Assembly: GCF_905147045.1 (NCBI RefSeq)
Contig: NC_065905.1
Location: forward strand, 248,001-312,000
Length of the DNA: 64,000 bases
Source: Nymphalis io
Taxonomy: Eukaryota; Arthropoda; Insecta; Lepidoptera; Nymphalidae
Direction: 5' to 3'
Positions 1-11,290 of the stretch are shown one piece after another. The position numbers and the translations under genes were made by a program. Position 1 is the stretch's first letter. The number at the start of each line of letters is the position of its first letter. Below the pieces are notes generated by a model. It was not told where the DNA came from, did not search any database, and worked only from the letters and a program-made list of their open reading frames with translations.

Positions 1-502
1 TATTCTATATTAATATTATAAATGCGAAAGTATCTGTTTATAGGCTACTTTTACCTAATTCTTGACACTATCCACGCGTGGGAAAAGTGAAACTAGTATA
101 TAATAAAAGATTGGTGAATAATTTGACTGTTGTCATCAAATTGAACGATGATGACAGTGTGTACGTTTTTGTCTTTTATGAACATTTGCTAGTTTGTGTT
201 CCGCAAACAAACTGACACAGATGCTTTGAATTTTTCCCGGTACAAGTCTATATTGACACACAACCGTCAACCAGTTTCGCTGTTAACTCAAATACAACTT
301 TTAGGGTTTTTCTGTCACGTTTCCTTTTAAAACATTACAAATTACGTGTAATTATATATATTTATACATTTTAATCACGATAACAATAAATTTAATTGTT
401 AAATCATTTAAAATTTTTTTCGTTCGTATTTAACAAAAGAGATAAGTAATAATTAATGTAATTATGCGCATTACAAGCATTCACTATTAGTGTAAACTTT
501 AC

Positions 503-766
503 TTGGTGGGCTTTGTGCAGACCCGTTTGTGTACCACCCGCTCATTTGATATTGTACCGCCAAACAGTAATACTTAGTATTGTTGCGAGCCAGTTCTAAT
601 TACAAGCACAAGAGACATCACATCCTAGTTCCCAAGGTTGATAGCAAGGCACCATTGGTGGTGGTAATAATTAATATTTTTTTCTGACCCAATGTTGATG
701 GGCGGCGGTGACCACTTACCAGCAGGTGGCACATTTGCTCGATCGCCTAAATATTTCATAAAAAAC
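503..766 (+). repeat. Family B interspersed repeat, diverged copy
   Basis: This matches the other family-B copies in the window. It has the hallmark order of a 'gtggtagggctttgtgca'-like start, a 'taccaccc.ctcat' block, 'caatacttagtattgttg', 'agttcccaaggttg', and a 3' end 'gtgaccacttacc.tcaggtgg' followed by an A-rich tail. The tail makes it a retroposon, either a SINE or the 3' end of a LINE; I do not know which. No coding frame is present. Confidence 0.75.
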
Positions 767-940
767 ATTAATGATATTATCGGAAATATATTATGGGAAT
801 AATAATAATATATCGATTTTTTAAAGCCGCAAATTCAATTATTAAATTTAGAAGCATCACGCTTGCTTAAGTTGATAGTCAAAGCACAAACTACCACCGG
901 TTCTGAATTGAAAATAAAATGATCTCAAAAGAAAATAAAA

Positions 941-1233
941 GTCGAGATGGCCCAGTGGTAAGAACACGTGAATCTTAACCGATAAACGTGGGTTCAAACC
1001 CGGGCAAGCACCTCTGAATTTTCATGTGCTCAATTTCTGTTTATAATTCATCTCGTGCTTTTCGGTGAAGGGAAACATCGTGAGGAAACCTGCATGTGTC
1101 TAATTTCATCGAAATTCTGCCACATGTGTATTCCACCAACCCGCATTGGAGCAGCGTGGTGGAATAAGCTCCAAACCTTCTACCCAAAAAGGGAACAAAC
1201 CTTAGCAGCAGTGAGACATTTACAGGCTGTCAC
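941..1233 (+). mobile_element. SINE-1 (tRNA-derived, Metulj-like), near full length
   Basis: The element begins with a tRNA-like head containing a pol III A box (tggcccagtgg) and a B box (ggttcaaaccc). A body follows that is shared with at least ten other copies: 'catctcgtgctt', 'aacatcgtgaggaaacctgcatg', 'ccacatgtgtattccaccaacccgc' and 'ggagcagcgtggtggaataagc'. It ends with 'acatttacaggctgt'. The frame at 1055-1306 is a chance ORF over the SINE body. The family name is from memory. Confidence 0.85.
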
Positions 1234-1338
1234 TTATTTTACTTACAAAAGAACCGGCGAAAGAAACTCAGTTGTTCTTTTTTGTCGAGATTTGATCAAT
1301 TTATAATCTATATCTAAACTAATACTATAAATGCATGA

Positions 1339-1605
1339 GCCGGTCGGCGTGGTTGGTGGATGCTTGCCTTTCACGCCGAAGGTTGTGGGTTCGATTCCCA
1401 CCCAGGGCAGACATTTGTGTGCATGAACATGTCTGTATGTCCTTAGTATGGGTGTAATTATCTATATAAATACGTATTTACAAAAGAAAAATAGTATATG
1501 TAGTACATCAGTTGTCTGGTTTCCATAGTACAAGCTCTGTACAAGCTTAATTTGGGATCAGATGGCCGTGTGTGAAAAATGTCCCAGGATATTATTGTTA
1601 TTTCG
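1339..1605 (+). mobile_element. SINE-3 (tRNA-Glu-like head)
   Basis: The first about 70 bases fold like a tRNA. They carry a perfect B box (ggttcgattcc, 1388-1398) and an anticodon-arm-like segment 'cctttcac.ccgaagg', which resembles tRNA-Glu(TTC). The body then reads 'catttgtgtgcatgaacatgtctg', 'tggtttccatagtacaagctctg', 'gggatcagatggccgtgtg' and 'cccaggatattatt'. The same body recurs inverted at 20491-20716. The long non-tRNA body makes this a SINE, not a tRNA gene. Confidence 0.8.
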
Positions 1606-3104
1606 ATTTAACTTTTAAAGTTTCTCTTCTTTCGAAGGGTTTAACCTAAAACGCGGGCTGCAGCCAAGCGTTAAGGAGTGTTGCTTATATTAAAAACGTT
1701 GATGATAAAGTGGATGATGATATAAACTTTTATTATTATTATGAGTAACTTTGTCTGTGAGGCTTTCGGGGCTAAGCAACTGTTCAATTTTTTTAATTTA
1801 GCACCGAGGCATTTTAATGCTTAGAATCTCAGAATTCTGATGTAAGACTGTATACGTACCCACAAAAAAGTTACAGACCCGCTGCCATCGATATAATCGA
1901 GTAACAGTTATGATAAGTTTGTTTTCGTACCTCGTACCACTGTTATCACATTTCCTGTCAAATTATTTGATATTATTCTGACCATATATAGAAAACATTA
2001 AATCTCTAAAACTATGAAATAATATAAAAATTCAATATCAATCGGCATAGTATTGTTTGCATGAATCCGTAAAAAATAAATAAACAAAAATTTTTTAGTA
2101 ATGGTAGGTAGTAACTTTACACAGAAATTTCAAGCTTCTTCAGTAAAAAAATAATACAATATTCTGATGTTAATGTTAACAGGTGAAACACGATATTCGT
2201 TAACGTTACATTGTTGTGCGGGATTATAGACGTATTAACTATTATACGTATTAATAACGAGTACACTTCGCCGAGATACTTGACATGCGATAATTAAGAC
2301 GATCCTAATAAACAACTGACGTCATTAACTATATCAGTTTTAGTGTAAGAGAGATTTTATGTTATCTATTAATTTAAACCGATTTCAAAAGATAGAAGGT
2401 TATTAATACTATGTTTGTTTTGTGTGTATTTTCTTCGGTAATTTCAACGATTGTGAAGTGATTTTGTTTTTTTTTATTTTTATTACGGCTATGTATGTAC
2501 GTATTTTAATTTAACAACAAAATTCAACCTCTAAGAGTGAAATATATTTATAGACGTGTATAGATTGATGGTGTTCATGTAAATCAAATAAAAATATCCT
2601 TTTATAAAGGTGGAATAAGAGTGAAAAATTAGGGGATTGACCACTTAGTATGGGTATATTATTTGATATTTTCGCCTATTGTACATTAACTAGAAGAATA
2701 GAATAAGGGTAGAAAATTATACTTAACTACACTTAGGTTTTATTTATCATCAAAAGTTATAAAACAAGGCATTCAATAAGAATACATAAATTCCATTGCT
2801 TTTCAATCAAAATATATTTCATTTAAAGCACTATATACAAAACACGATAGTTTTTTTTTATATACGACGCGTATTTTTGGCACGTACTTAAGACATCGTT
2901 ATAACAAGTACGTACTTGGTGCAAACCTTTTCCGTTATTTATTAATAATGTATTTTATATTCATGTAAGCTAACTCATCGTATTTATATGCAAAAAAAAA
3001 ATACTAAATTAATTGAGAGAAAGAGAAGAAGAGAGAAAGAGAAAGCATGTTCAATAGGCATGCTTATGACTTTACTTTTATTTCATTAGCTATGTGGCGA
3101 CCGT
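1606..3104. other. AT-rich non-coding stretch
   Basis: I see no convincing gene or repeat here. It holds a CRE-like octamer TGACGTCA at 2317-2324 and a purine-rich (GA/AAG) run at about 3014-3047. It ends at the left edge of the large tandem duplication. Confidence 0.5.
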
Positions 3105-3170
3105 TTCTATGATTCACTGTATGGTATTAGTTTGTTGACATTGGAGAGGTAAGAGATAATAACCATTCCT

Positions 3171-3356
3171 TACATCATCAATACGCCACCAACCTTGCGA
3201 ACTGAGATGTTATGTTCCTTGTGCCTACAATTACACTGGCTTACTCACGCTTCAAACTGGAACGCAACAATACTAAGTATTACTGCTTAGCGGTAGAGTA
3301 CCTGATGTGTGGGCGGTACCCACTCAGACATGCCTGCACAAAAACCTACCACCAGG
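3171..3356 (-). repeat. Family B repeat, truncated
   Basis: Reverse-strand family-B copy. It carries 'gccaccaaccttgcgaactgagatgtt', 'tgttccttgtgcctacaatta', 'caatactaagtattactg' and 'cctaccacca' in that order. The A-rich 3' end is missing. It lies at the left edge of duplication copy 1 and is repeated at 11105-11290. Confidence 0.75.
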
Positions 3357-3841
3357 TATATATCCGAAGTAAATTAAACAACACTTATTAATAACATCAC
3401 AAAGAAGAGACTTATATAAATAGATTTTGATTAGAATATTATACAGCCTATATTAAATACGCTGTATATATTGAGAGCTCGCCTGTGTATTATTATTATT
3501 TTTATTAAATATGTTTGATGAGCTTAAGCATGTTTTCCAAGACAGTGTCGGTAGATTGTAGAGTATTCAAATAATCTCACAAGGATTATGGGTGCCAAGA
3601 GTAGAAATATATATTAATACTTTTGTTAGAATAAACACAATAAAATAAGGTTTATATATTATATCAATAAATAATTTATAATTGTACACGATTTTTATTT
3701 GGAAAAAATAAATATAAAAAATCCCGCTGTTTCATTCGTTTTGTTCTTCTGTTAACCATCAATAAGATAGTAATGCTGGTAGATAGTTGCTGGTGGTGAA
3801 ACTCGAATAAAGATTTTTTAAACTAAATTTGTATTATACAG

Positions 3842-4156
3842 TACAGTAACAGCCTGTAAATGTCCCACTGCTGGGCTAAGGCCTCCTCTCACTTTTTTGA
3901 GGAGAAGGTTTGGAGCTTATTCCACCACGCTGCTCCAGTGCGGGTTGGTAGAATACACATGTGGCAGAATTTCGATGAAATTAGACACATGCAGGTTTCC
4001 TCACGATGTTTTCCTTCACCGAAAAGCACGAGATGAATTATAAACAGAAATTAAGCACATGTAAATTCAGAGGTGCTCGCCCGGGTTTGAACCCACGTTC
4101 ATCGGTTAAGATTCACGCGTTCTTACCACTGGGCCATCTCGACTTTTATCATTGTA
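3842..4156 (-). mobile_element. SINE-1 insertion unique to duplication copy 1
   Basis: Full-length SINE-1 in reverse orientation, running from 'acagcctgtaaatgtcccact' to the tRNA head 'gggccatctcgac' with B and A boxes. It is flanked by a perfect 13-bp target-site duplication ttgtattatacag (3829-3841 and 4157-4169). The orthologous position in copy 2 (about 11763-11775) has a single uninterrupted ttgtattatacag, which is the pre-insertion site. This is one of the few places in a single sequence where an insertion can be proven by its own empty site. Confidence 0.95.
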
Positions 4157-4675
4157 TTGTATTATACAGATATTTGTAAATTGAAGAGTGATAAATAAAT
4201 AAATAAACTGGAATTCTGCTCATACTACGTCAAACATCCAATGTCAATGAACTGCTAAGCGTAGGAGGAAAGTATAATTATAATCATTTGAGATATATTT
4301 CAAAGAAATACCTTTTAAATCTGAAAGCTGGGCGCCCATGTAAGTGAGGTGAACGGACTTTTTATCAAACAAAAAATTTTAATCCTGCAACTCCCTTTAC
4401 ACTATACAGAATCAACTTTAGGAAATAATCAACACAGGTCAGTTAATTCCTTTACGTTTTCCGTTTTCACTGCGAAAAATGATATGACTATCGGAACTCA
4501 GATTTGCATCAATTCTGACTCATGAAACTGAAGGATGAGAAATTCTTCAATTCGAGTAGATGAGTAAAATTTAAGAAAATATATTAACACATTTCATTGC
4601 GATACGATATGAAAATAAATCATAATATAAATTTCTAGCTAGAACTAGTTGGACTTACATATAAAAACAGTTTGT

Positions 4676-5309
4676 GGCAAGTGGGCCACCTGATGATAAC
4701 TGTTCAACATCACCCATACATATTGGCATTGTAAGAAATATTAATACGCGTCCAATACAACAATGTGTTGAGGGCGGTGTTGAGGAAACCTCGACACTGT
4801 AGTGCGTCGGCAATGTTCGCTGATGCTCGCGTGGACGATTTTTTCTCTATAATACGCAAGCGTGTCGCCTCCATTATGAGCAGAACTTCGAAAAGTACCA
4901 ACACCCTCCTCAGCACATTGGCATGTAAATTGGACAGTCACTTCTGGGAACACTGGAATGGTGTACATGTGAAGCGGGTCTAATTCTAGGATTAAGTACT
5001 AACATAGTTTAAGCATTCGTTACTAATCTATTTAATTTTAATTATTTATTTTAATTTAATATGGATTGTTTAATCTGAAATAAAGTATTATTATTATTAT
5101 TAACCATCCCTTACATCGCCAATGCGCCACTTATCTTAGAAACTATATAATGTTATGTCCCTTGTGCTTGTATGTAACTTACATTGGCCTAATCCCTTAT
5201 CTCACTCATTTCAAACCGGTTCGCAAGAATTCTAAGTATTGCGGCTTGGCGGTAGTGATGAGTGGGTGGTACCTACGAAGACGGGCTAGCACAAAACCCT
5301 ACCACCAAA
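4676..5309 (-). repeat. Family B repeat interrupted by a LINE fragment
   Basis: The outer pieces, 4676-4744 (the 3' 'gtgggccacctgatgataac...cattgtaagaaatatt' end) and 5100-5309 ('taaccatcccttacatcgcc...cctaccacca'), together make one reverse-strand family-B copy. A LINE 3' fragment sits between them. Uninterrupted copies such as 41884-42172 show that the two halves are normally contiguous. The copy is repeated at 12282-12915. Confidence 0.8.
4745..5103 (+). mobile_element. LINE 3' end with relict ORF2 C-terminus
   Basis: This is an insertion in family B with a short TSD attaa (4740-4744 and 5099-5103). It carries an open C-terminal frame ending at 4983, with LINE-tail features such as 'RKPRHCSASAMFADARVDDF', 'IIRKRVAS' and 'W..VHVKRV-stop'. 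A 3' UTR follows with AATAAA at about 5079-5084 and a (TTA)n tail. The protein tail resembles the C-terminal zinc-knuckle-free end of lepidopteran non-LTR reverse transcriptases; I cannot name the clade. It is 5'-truncated and not functional. Confidence 0.7.
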
Positions 5310-5774
5310 AAAGTTCTTATTTTATGTTGTAATGAAGCTGTTTGTTTTCAAAATAAATAAATATAAAAAAATAGATTTAATTTTGCGAAGTAAATAACTA
5401 GCTAAAACGTATATACTTCATATATCTGCGAGCAAATATAATTTATCACAAAACGGAAATTCGAGCACAAACGTAAAATAGCTGACTTAAGATAATAAAT
5501 ATTTTACTCACAATATTATTTTAGCTTATAATTTAACAATGCAATTTCTGTGCAACAAACATTTGTAGCGAAAATTTTAATGGCCACAGGCAAAGATTAG
5601 AATAGCTGTCTACCGTAAGTTTTGTAAACTGTATAATGTATATATTATATTAAGTAAACTGAATTCGCAAGAGCTAAACCGAGATATTTTAAAAACACAA
5701 ATGCAAACAATTTGTACATTTTAAATATATATATATATATATACCACCCGACGGTAAGTGCTTACTACTAATTA

Positions 5775-5862
5775 TTGGGAAGTAAAGCCGTTGGTCCTGC
5801 GCCTGAACTCTTTCCGAACATGTCGTCTCAGATTGCCGTTACATCGGTTTAACAGAGTGATT
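5775..5862 (+). repeat. SINE-2 internal fragment
   Basis: About 88 bases match the middle of SINE-2 ('aaagccgttggtcctgcgcc', 'gaactctttccg', 'gattgccgt', 'atcgg'). An (AT)n run lies at 5724-5743 just upstream. Both ends of the SINE are missing. The fragment is repeated at 13381-13468. Confidence 0.7.
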
Positions 5863-6232
5863 GAATACTAGTATTATTGACCACGCAGTGGTGCAAAATA
5901 TAATAATTGTTACCGGACGTGTTAAGATTATTAACTGACTGAAAATGATTAGAATCTAAATATTCTTCAAAGAACGCATGATAAGACCCTTTTAATTGAT
6001 TATTACGTCCTAATCTGTAATCCAACTTAAGAAATCTCACGAGAGTAATATCCCGTGATACATCCAGAAACGGAGCATCAGGCTTAAAAGGTAAAGCGTA
6101 CATATTTCCCATTTTCATCGTAAGTGAATTTTTTTTAATAAATATTTTCGCAAAGCACCTCTTAATCCGGCCTGAGGGATATTTGTTCAGGTAACGACTC
6201 AAATTCCCAAAATCTTCGTAAATCATTGTCAT
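5849..6232 (-). pseudogene. BEL/Pao LTR-retrotransposon pol relic (start of RT)
   Basis: A 127-codon open frame in reverse orientation. Its middle reads like the region just before the reverse transcriptase of BEL/Pao polyproteins: 'LPFKPDAP' at about residues 47-54, a run of spaced arginines and leucines, 'EEYLDSNH' at about residues 89-96, and 'YYILHHCVV' at about residues 110-118, the position of the family's 'YYLPHH.VV' block. The RT catalytic motifs that should follow are absent. The companion protease relic lies upstream on the same strand at 6606-6830, the expected PR-RT order. LTRs were not found. The relic is duplicated at 13455-13838. Confidence 0.7.
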
Positions 6233-6605
6233 CGAATAACGAGCTGAGCAAATGAAAGATTACCCAATAATAAATACACTAAAATGCTATTCATTGCTAT
6301 AAATTGATGAACCCGGTTCACCAGGGGTAATATTACCACGTAAAATTTCGTATATTTATTTGTAAAAGCACACTTACGACATACGTATAAAACATTTACT
6401 AATGAACTTATAAAACGATAATAATATATCTAATATGCACTTCGATTACAAGCGTTCATATCACTTCTAGATTCATAAATTAAAAGTAATAAGCCGACAG
6501 TAAATTTATAATTTTTTTTAAATTAAATTATAAAATATTAATGTCATTGTTGTAATAAAAATCATTAAAAATCATTGAGAGATATCGTAATTGAAATTAT
6601 TAAAA

Positions 6606-6830
6606 TTAATCATGCATTTTATAATAATTAAATATCTTTTTTCTCGTATATATATCTGCCCCTAATATCATGTCGACTGGCTGAGGTGTATGAAAATCGG
6701 GGTCTGCTAACATAATACTTAAGTAGCGAGTATTGAATGAAGTACTAAAACAAATTCCCAAAAAAAAAAAACTAGATAATTTTGTTTCCAAAGATTGTGT
6801 TGTCTTACGATAATAAATAAATTGAAACAA
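6606..6830 (-). pseudogene. BEL/Pao protease-domain relic
   Basis: A 74-codon frame in reverse orientation containing 'LADPDFHTPQPVDMILGAD'. This matches the C-terminal half of a BEL/Pao retropepsin, where an ADP.F..P..ID.LLGAD pattern is typical. The active-site DTG half is not visible. With 5849-6232 it outlines a decayed BEL/Pao pol gene on the minus strand, interrupted by about 370 bases of AT-rich sequence. It is repeated at 14212-14436. Confidence 0.6.
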
Positions 6831-7605
6831 AAATTAATAATTAAATTTGTAGTATAAATTCTGATAAGAAATTAATTATAAGTTTATTCTAGTTCGGAAT
6901 ATATTATTACTTATATATATGTGTATTTGTATGTATATATAGATAAATCGCGTTATGAAATCGCGGAATATAATCAGTCAATTCATTCAGTTTCAATTAA
7001 AGAGAAAATTTCTCTTTGTATTCATATATAGCGCTTGTTCACTTTGTGTGCCGTTTTAAACGTTTCGTTAACGAACTCCAGGACAGGTTTTGTGGAGAAA
7101 ATAAAACGGTTGCATGTTAAGAGTAAAATGTATTATGCGACCGACAAAGCGATATCTTAACGCATGTCGGAAACGGCGCTCTCGTGCGGGACACGAGTTT
7201 TGATATCGCGATGATATTTTTAATGTTTATTTCATAGAGAAAAAAATCTTTATTATCTATATTATATTTACTTTTGTAATTAAATTAATTTTTTAAACGT
7301 ATTAATGGTATTTTATAAATAATTTTAATTTTATTATTATTGTTTATTATTTCAATAGTTTATCAGTGAACTTAGTGCCTGAAGTGATTGATATAATTTA
7401 TAGTGACCTAAATGTGTTGAACGAAAAATATTTTATACATGTCTTCCGTACATTTTTTTTTGATTCTAAAATTCCTAGATTAAACAAAACTATTTAACTC
7501 AATGAGAACTTTTTATATAATTAACTATCCTGGCAACTCTTTGTTTGTTTGCGGTTTTTCCTTTTGGTGTAAGTTTATGTGATGGGAACCAGAAGGATTT
7601 AGACT

Positions 7606-8118
7606 AAGTACTTACTGGAGGCCTTGGACCGGTTGCAGCGACGTGCAGTCCGTATTATTGGCGACGTAAAGGTCACAAGCATCCTCGAGCCTTTACAATT
7701 GCGTCGAAAGATAGCAACGCTGAGCGCCTTCTATCGACTGTATCACGGCGAGTGCTCTGAGGAATTATTCTCTCTAATTCCTGCTTCTCTCTTCCTTCAT
7801 AAGTCTACGCGTGCTGGCTCCCGATGTCACCACCTAACTGTGACATCAATTCCATCGCGCACAAAGAAATTTGGCAACTCTATACTTTGTCGCACTTCCA
7901 AAAAATGGGATTCCTTACCAACTCACGTGTTCCCCACCTCTTACAACCCGGGTTCCTTCAAACGAGGCGTGAAGAGGCATCTTGCGGGCCGGCAAGGTGG
8001 GGACGGCTAGTACAGAACATTCTTCCCGACTGTACTGGCCGTCGTCGCGTTTGGACTCTACTACCACTTACCATCAGGTGGAGTAGAGTCATTTGCCATC
8101 CCGGCGCATATAAAAAAA
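7606..8118 (+). mobile_element. Jockey-superfamily LINE 3' fragment
   Basis: A 5'-truncated LINE. The frame 7624-8010 (128 aa) encodes the typical C-terminus of lepidopteran Jockey-type reverse transcriptases: 'LDRLQRRAVRII' at its start, 'FYRLYHGECSEELF.LIPAS' at about residues 37-55, then 'KKWDSLPTHVFP' and 'SFKRGVKRHLAGRQ'. The 3' UTR ends 'ccatcaggtggagtagagtcatttgcc...aaaaaaaa'. The catalytic RT core is absent. Strongly similar to 27800-28270. The overlapping frame 7824-8153 is a shadow. Repeated at 15212-15724. Confidence 0.85.
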
Positions 8119-9046
8119 AGACTATTACAAAAACATGTTACAGGTTTTCATAGTTTTATAGCTACATATATTTTATAGTTTTTCAACTTACAAGAAAAAT
8201 AAGTTTTTGTGGATTGCCTCAATTTCATCCATCATTCCACAGTAGATACTGATACACTGACTGATCATAGTATAATTTGATTATATAAACAAAAGGTAAT
8301 AGCAATTAAGACGGTAGCTATTTGTAAATGGCTGGCCATAGCTACATATTAACTAAATTCTCCAATATACCCAGTTGAAAATGTATAAACTATACTACGT
8401 GCTATATGAAATGCTACATGTAGAAAATTGTTACTGCATTTGATATTTCATATGTAACAAGAAATTTCAAAGTAACACGTTCATACTCATAGCTCTTTCA
8501 CAAAGCGAGTGAATTTCAATATCTCTCTCAGTACTGGATATATCAAGGATTGAGATACAAATATACGACGTCCTATTGTGCGCTGTTTCGTTTGCTGGAT
8601 TTGGGGACAAAGTTTATTGACAGTTTTATTTAAAGCATTTCATTTCTTGAAATAGAAATTGAAACGTCTGCAACCGAGCTCATATTTCAGATGAACTATA
8701 ACCTATGGGGTTCGTATGTATATGTAGTATTGTCAAGGTGCTTATATTATTATAAGTAAAAAGTTTTTGATATAAATGATAATAGATTTTTGTTACGTGA
8801 TAAGGCGGTAGTAGTCAGTTAAATCGTGCTATAGTTTGTCACCTTTGAATTACATAGAAGAGCTGATTATTGTTATATGTTTGTATTATTCAAGCAAAAT
8901 TAAAGTGTTCGTCTGAAAGTATTGGTTTCATTGTGACATAGTATTAAAAGTAACGTGCTTGGGAAGTGGAGTTGATAAATATTATCCATGATAATTACAG
9001 CTCCATTTATAGGTTTAATTATTAACAAATATATCTCTTAATATTA
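8119..9046. other. AT-rich non-coding stretch
   Basis: No gene or recognisable repeat was seen. The stretch is duplicated in copy 2 (about 15725-16652). Confidence 0.5.
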
Positions 9047-9364
9047 TTGATCCATATTTTAGTTGAGGAATTCAACATGTTTCCTTTAATGGGATGGTTC
9101 AGACTCAGGTCTGTGATAAAAACGGGCATTCCACAGGGCCTATTTGTTGGTTCTGGTCTATTTCTAGTATACAAAAATTATGTCCTATTCTGTGCGAACG
9201 GGATTTGTGACATTTTAATGTTTGCTGATGAACACATTTTATTTGATTACTTTTTAGAGTTGCCAGAAGAAAACACTAATTATGTTGATGTGAACAAATC
9301 AATAATGTTAATACAGAATCGCTTTACAAAAAAATACATGTGTTTACGTTGCCAAAAATACTAA
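9047..9364 (+). pseudogene. Decayed non-LTR reverse transcriptase core
   Basis: A 105-codon frame whose residues about 25-70 resemble the RT core: 'SVIKTGIPQG' (RT motif B of Jockey/CR1-type enzymes), a hydrophobic 'FLVYKNYV' stretch, and 'LMFADE' where the catalytic F/YADD box should be. The second aspartate has become glutamate and the surrounding motifs are eroded, so it cannot be active. The frame is likely fortuitously open within an old relic. Repeated at 16653-16970. Confidence 0.55.
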
Positions 9365-9756
9365 ATTAATATAAAAACTTTAGTGGGTTTTATCTCAGCA
9401 GTATCTACATTTCAAAGTAGTTATAAATTTAATTTCCTTTATCTTATAAAATGATGATTTAATAAATGCTTTTGATTTAGATTTTAGATGTAAAACCTTT
9501 TGCGTCAGGAACTCTTTACTCGTATCTATATACAAATTCCACTCAAATGAATGTTGATCTCGTCACGCCCCAATATAAAATATTCACTTTTAAATCATAG
9601 GTTGTGTTAGTAACAATAAATTGAGCCAGAAATTATCTTCAAATCAGACAATCAGTCATCACTTTTTACATTGATCTTAATAGGGCCTGTTAATCAACAT
9701 AAAGTGAGATATGATTTTTTTGATTGCTATAAAGCGGAATGTTCATTCTGGGTGTA

Positions 9757-9950
9757 CTTTTTTTTTCTCGCAGGAAAAACGCATTTACACATTTGCCCGC
9801 ATTAAATGGGGAGGCGGGTATGTGGGACTCGCCAGCACCTACCGCATTCAGTGTACCAGAATACTCACTATAACCAGTGGTACCCTCACCGTCTCCTTCG
9901 GGGGCGTCATGGGATCGCTTGTGCAAACTACCGCGACGTACAGATATTGT
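9757..9950 (-). repeat. Family F LINE-like 3' end (minus)
   Basis: Reading on the minus strand, this ends '...gcgtttttcctgcgag' plus a poly-A run (poly-T at 9757-9766 on the plus strand). The body carries 'cgagtcccacatacccgcctcc' and 'gggtaccactggttatagtgag'-like blocks shared with 29633-29796 and the 3' part of 61969-62060. The minus frame through it (9690-9965) looks like an eroded LINE C-terminus. I cannot name the clade. Repeated at 17363-17556. Confidence 0.6.
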
Positions 9951-10645
9951 GGATGCAATGAGCATACATTAGACGGAAATACTGCTAAACATTACTTTCG
10001 TTGCCTAAAAATGTTACACACAATGTTTACTCACATTTAAAGACACGTTACTTTAGTGAAAATATAATAGTATTTTATGAAAAAATAAAAAAAAAAATAT
10101 TTTATACAAATTATAAATAACTATACATAAAAATTCGCGAATAAATCTAAAGTATATGACTTTTTGTTCGCATGTAAAAGTAATAAAAGAATTGATGAGT
10201 GCGATGTATCAATGTCATGTTTTTTCATATTTCTCGCAATGATAACTCTTTCGACATTTAATCAAGTCAAATGTGAACTGTTCTTTGTTACTATTTGCTT
10301 ACGCGTCATGTTTGATTATTCTACAATTTTTCTTTTATGATCCACCTTTGTTATTTGGACTTAATTTTAATTTATCAATGACGGATTTTGCTTAGGGCTT
10401 AAGAATAACTACCGTATGCGTTTATGGGCTTCGACCAATAGAAGACACTATTTTAATCATCTTACTCTGGTGAATATTTAAATTTAGAAATTAAGCTTTG
10501 AAAGTAACGTTATAAAGATTAAGTAGCTATATTAAATTCATATAAATTAAATATTGATACGCCACCAAATTGATGTTGAGACAATCGGCAAAAGTATTAA
10601 TCCGTATCATGTAAATGCAGGAGAACTCAATGAGATAAAATTACA
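9951..10645. other. AT-rich non-coding stretch
   Basis: No gene seen. The tail of the plus frame 9711-10040 is chance coding over family F and flanking DNA. Confidence 0.5.
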
Positions 10646-10715
10646 ATTACAGCCCGTGAATGTCCCACTCCTGGGCTAAGGCTTCCTCTCCCTTTTTGAG
10701 GAGAAGGTTTGGAGT
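10646..10715 (-). repeat. SINE-1 3' fragment
   Basis: About 70 bases match only the 3' end of SINE-1 in reverse orientation ('attacagcccgtgaatgtccc', 'cctctccctttttgaggagaag'). It is 5'-truncated. Duplicated at 18252-18321, so it was already there before the tandem duplication. Confidence 0.8.
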
Positions 10716-11104
10716 TTAAAGTAACTCAAGCAATTTATATTGTGACACATTCTCATGATATTATGCTTTAGATTTACCACTTCACAATTAACATCCCAAC
10801 TTTTGATGTCCATTATGCGCTCATTTATATACATATGTCCTACGGACCGATAGTATATTTAATACAATATAGAACATGAACGTACTTTGAGTATATATTT
10901 TTTAACGATTGAAAATTATATCGCATTTAATATTTGCTCGTGAATTCAGTCCTCGAGTATAAAATATGAATGAGGAATGAGCATTCATATTTGGAATATG
11001 CGGAAGAATTGCATAATTGTGACCCATTCAAATGCCGCTTCTATGATTCACTGTATGGTATTAGTTTGTTGACATTGGAGAGGTAAGAGATAATAACCAT
11101 TCCT

Positions 11105-11290
11105 TACATCATCAATACGCCACCAACCTTGCGAACTGAGATGTTATGTTCCTTGTGCCTACAATTACACTGGCTTACTCACGCTTCAAACTGGAACGCA
11201 ACAATACTAAGTATTACTGCTTAGCGGTAGAGTACCTGATGTGTGGGCGGTACCCACTCAGACATGCCTGCACAAAAACCTACCACCAGG
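11105..11290 (-). repeat. Family B repeat, second copy of 3171-3356
   Basis: The sequence counterpart of 3171-3356 in duplication copy 2, with no difference noticed by eye. Confidence 0.75.

Larger units (their letters stand above)
3105..11038. repeat. Tandem segmental duplication, copy 1
   Basis: This 7,934-bp unit is followed head-to-tail by a second copy at 11039-18647. The spacing between matched positions is 7,934 bp at the left end. It falls to 7,606 bp after a SINE present only in copy 1 and rises to 7,609 bp after a 3-bp indel near the right end. In the stretches I compared only about five substitutions separate the copies, for example within 4451-4475, at the codon differing in the 4741-4968 frame, and near 5290. 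The unit contains family-B, LINE, BEL/Pao and SINE fragments but no host gene that I recognise. Confidence 0.95.

Noticed and set aside
1388..1398. tRNA-like sequences with B boxes (also at 19546, 37199 and 20640) as real tRNA genes
   Set aside because: Each continues directly into a repeated SINE body without a proper acceptor-stem closure or terminator, so they are SINE heads.
2317..2324. TGACGTCA sites (also 63486-63493 and 63840-63847) as regulatory elements
   Set aside because: Isolated octamers are expected by chance at about this rate and are not near a visible promoter.
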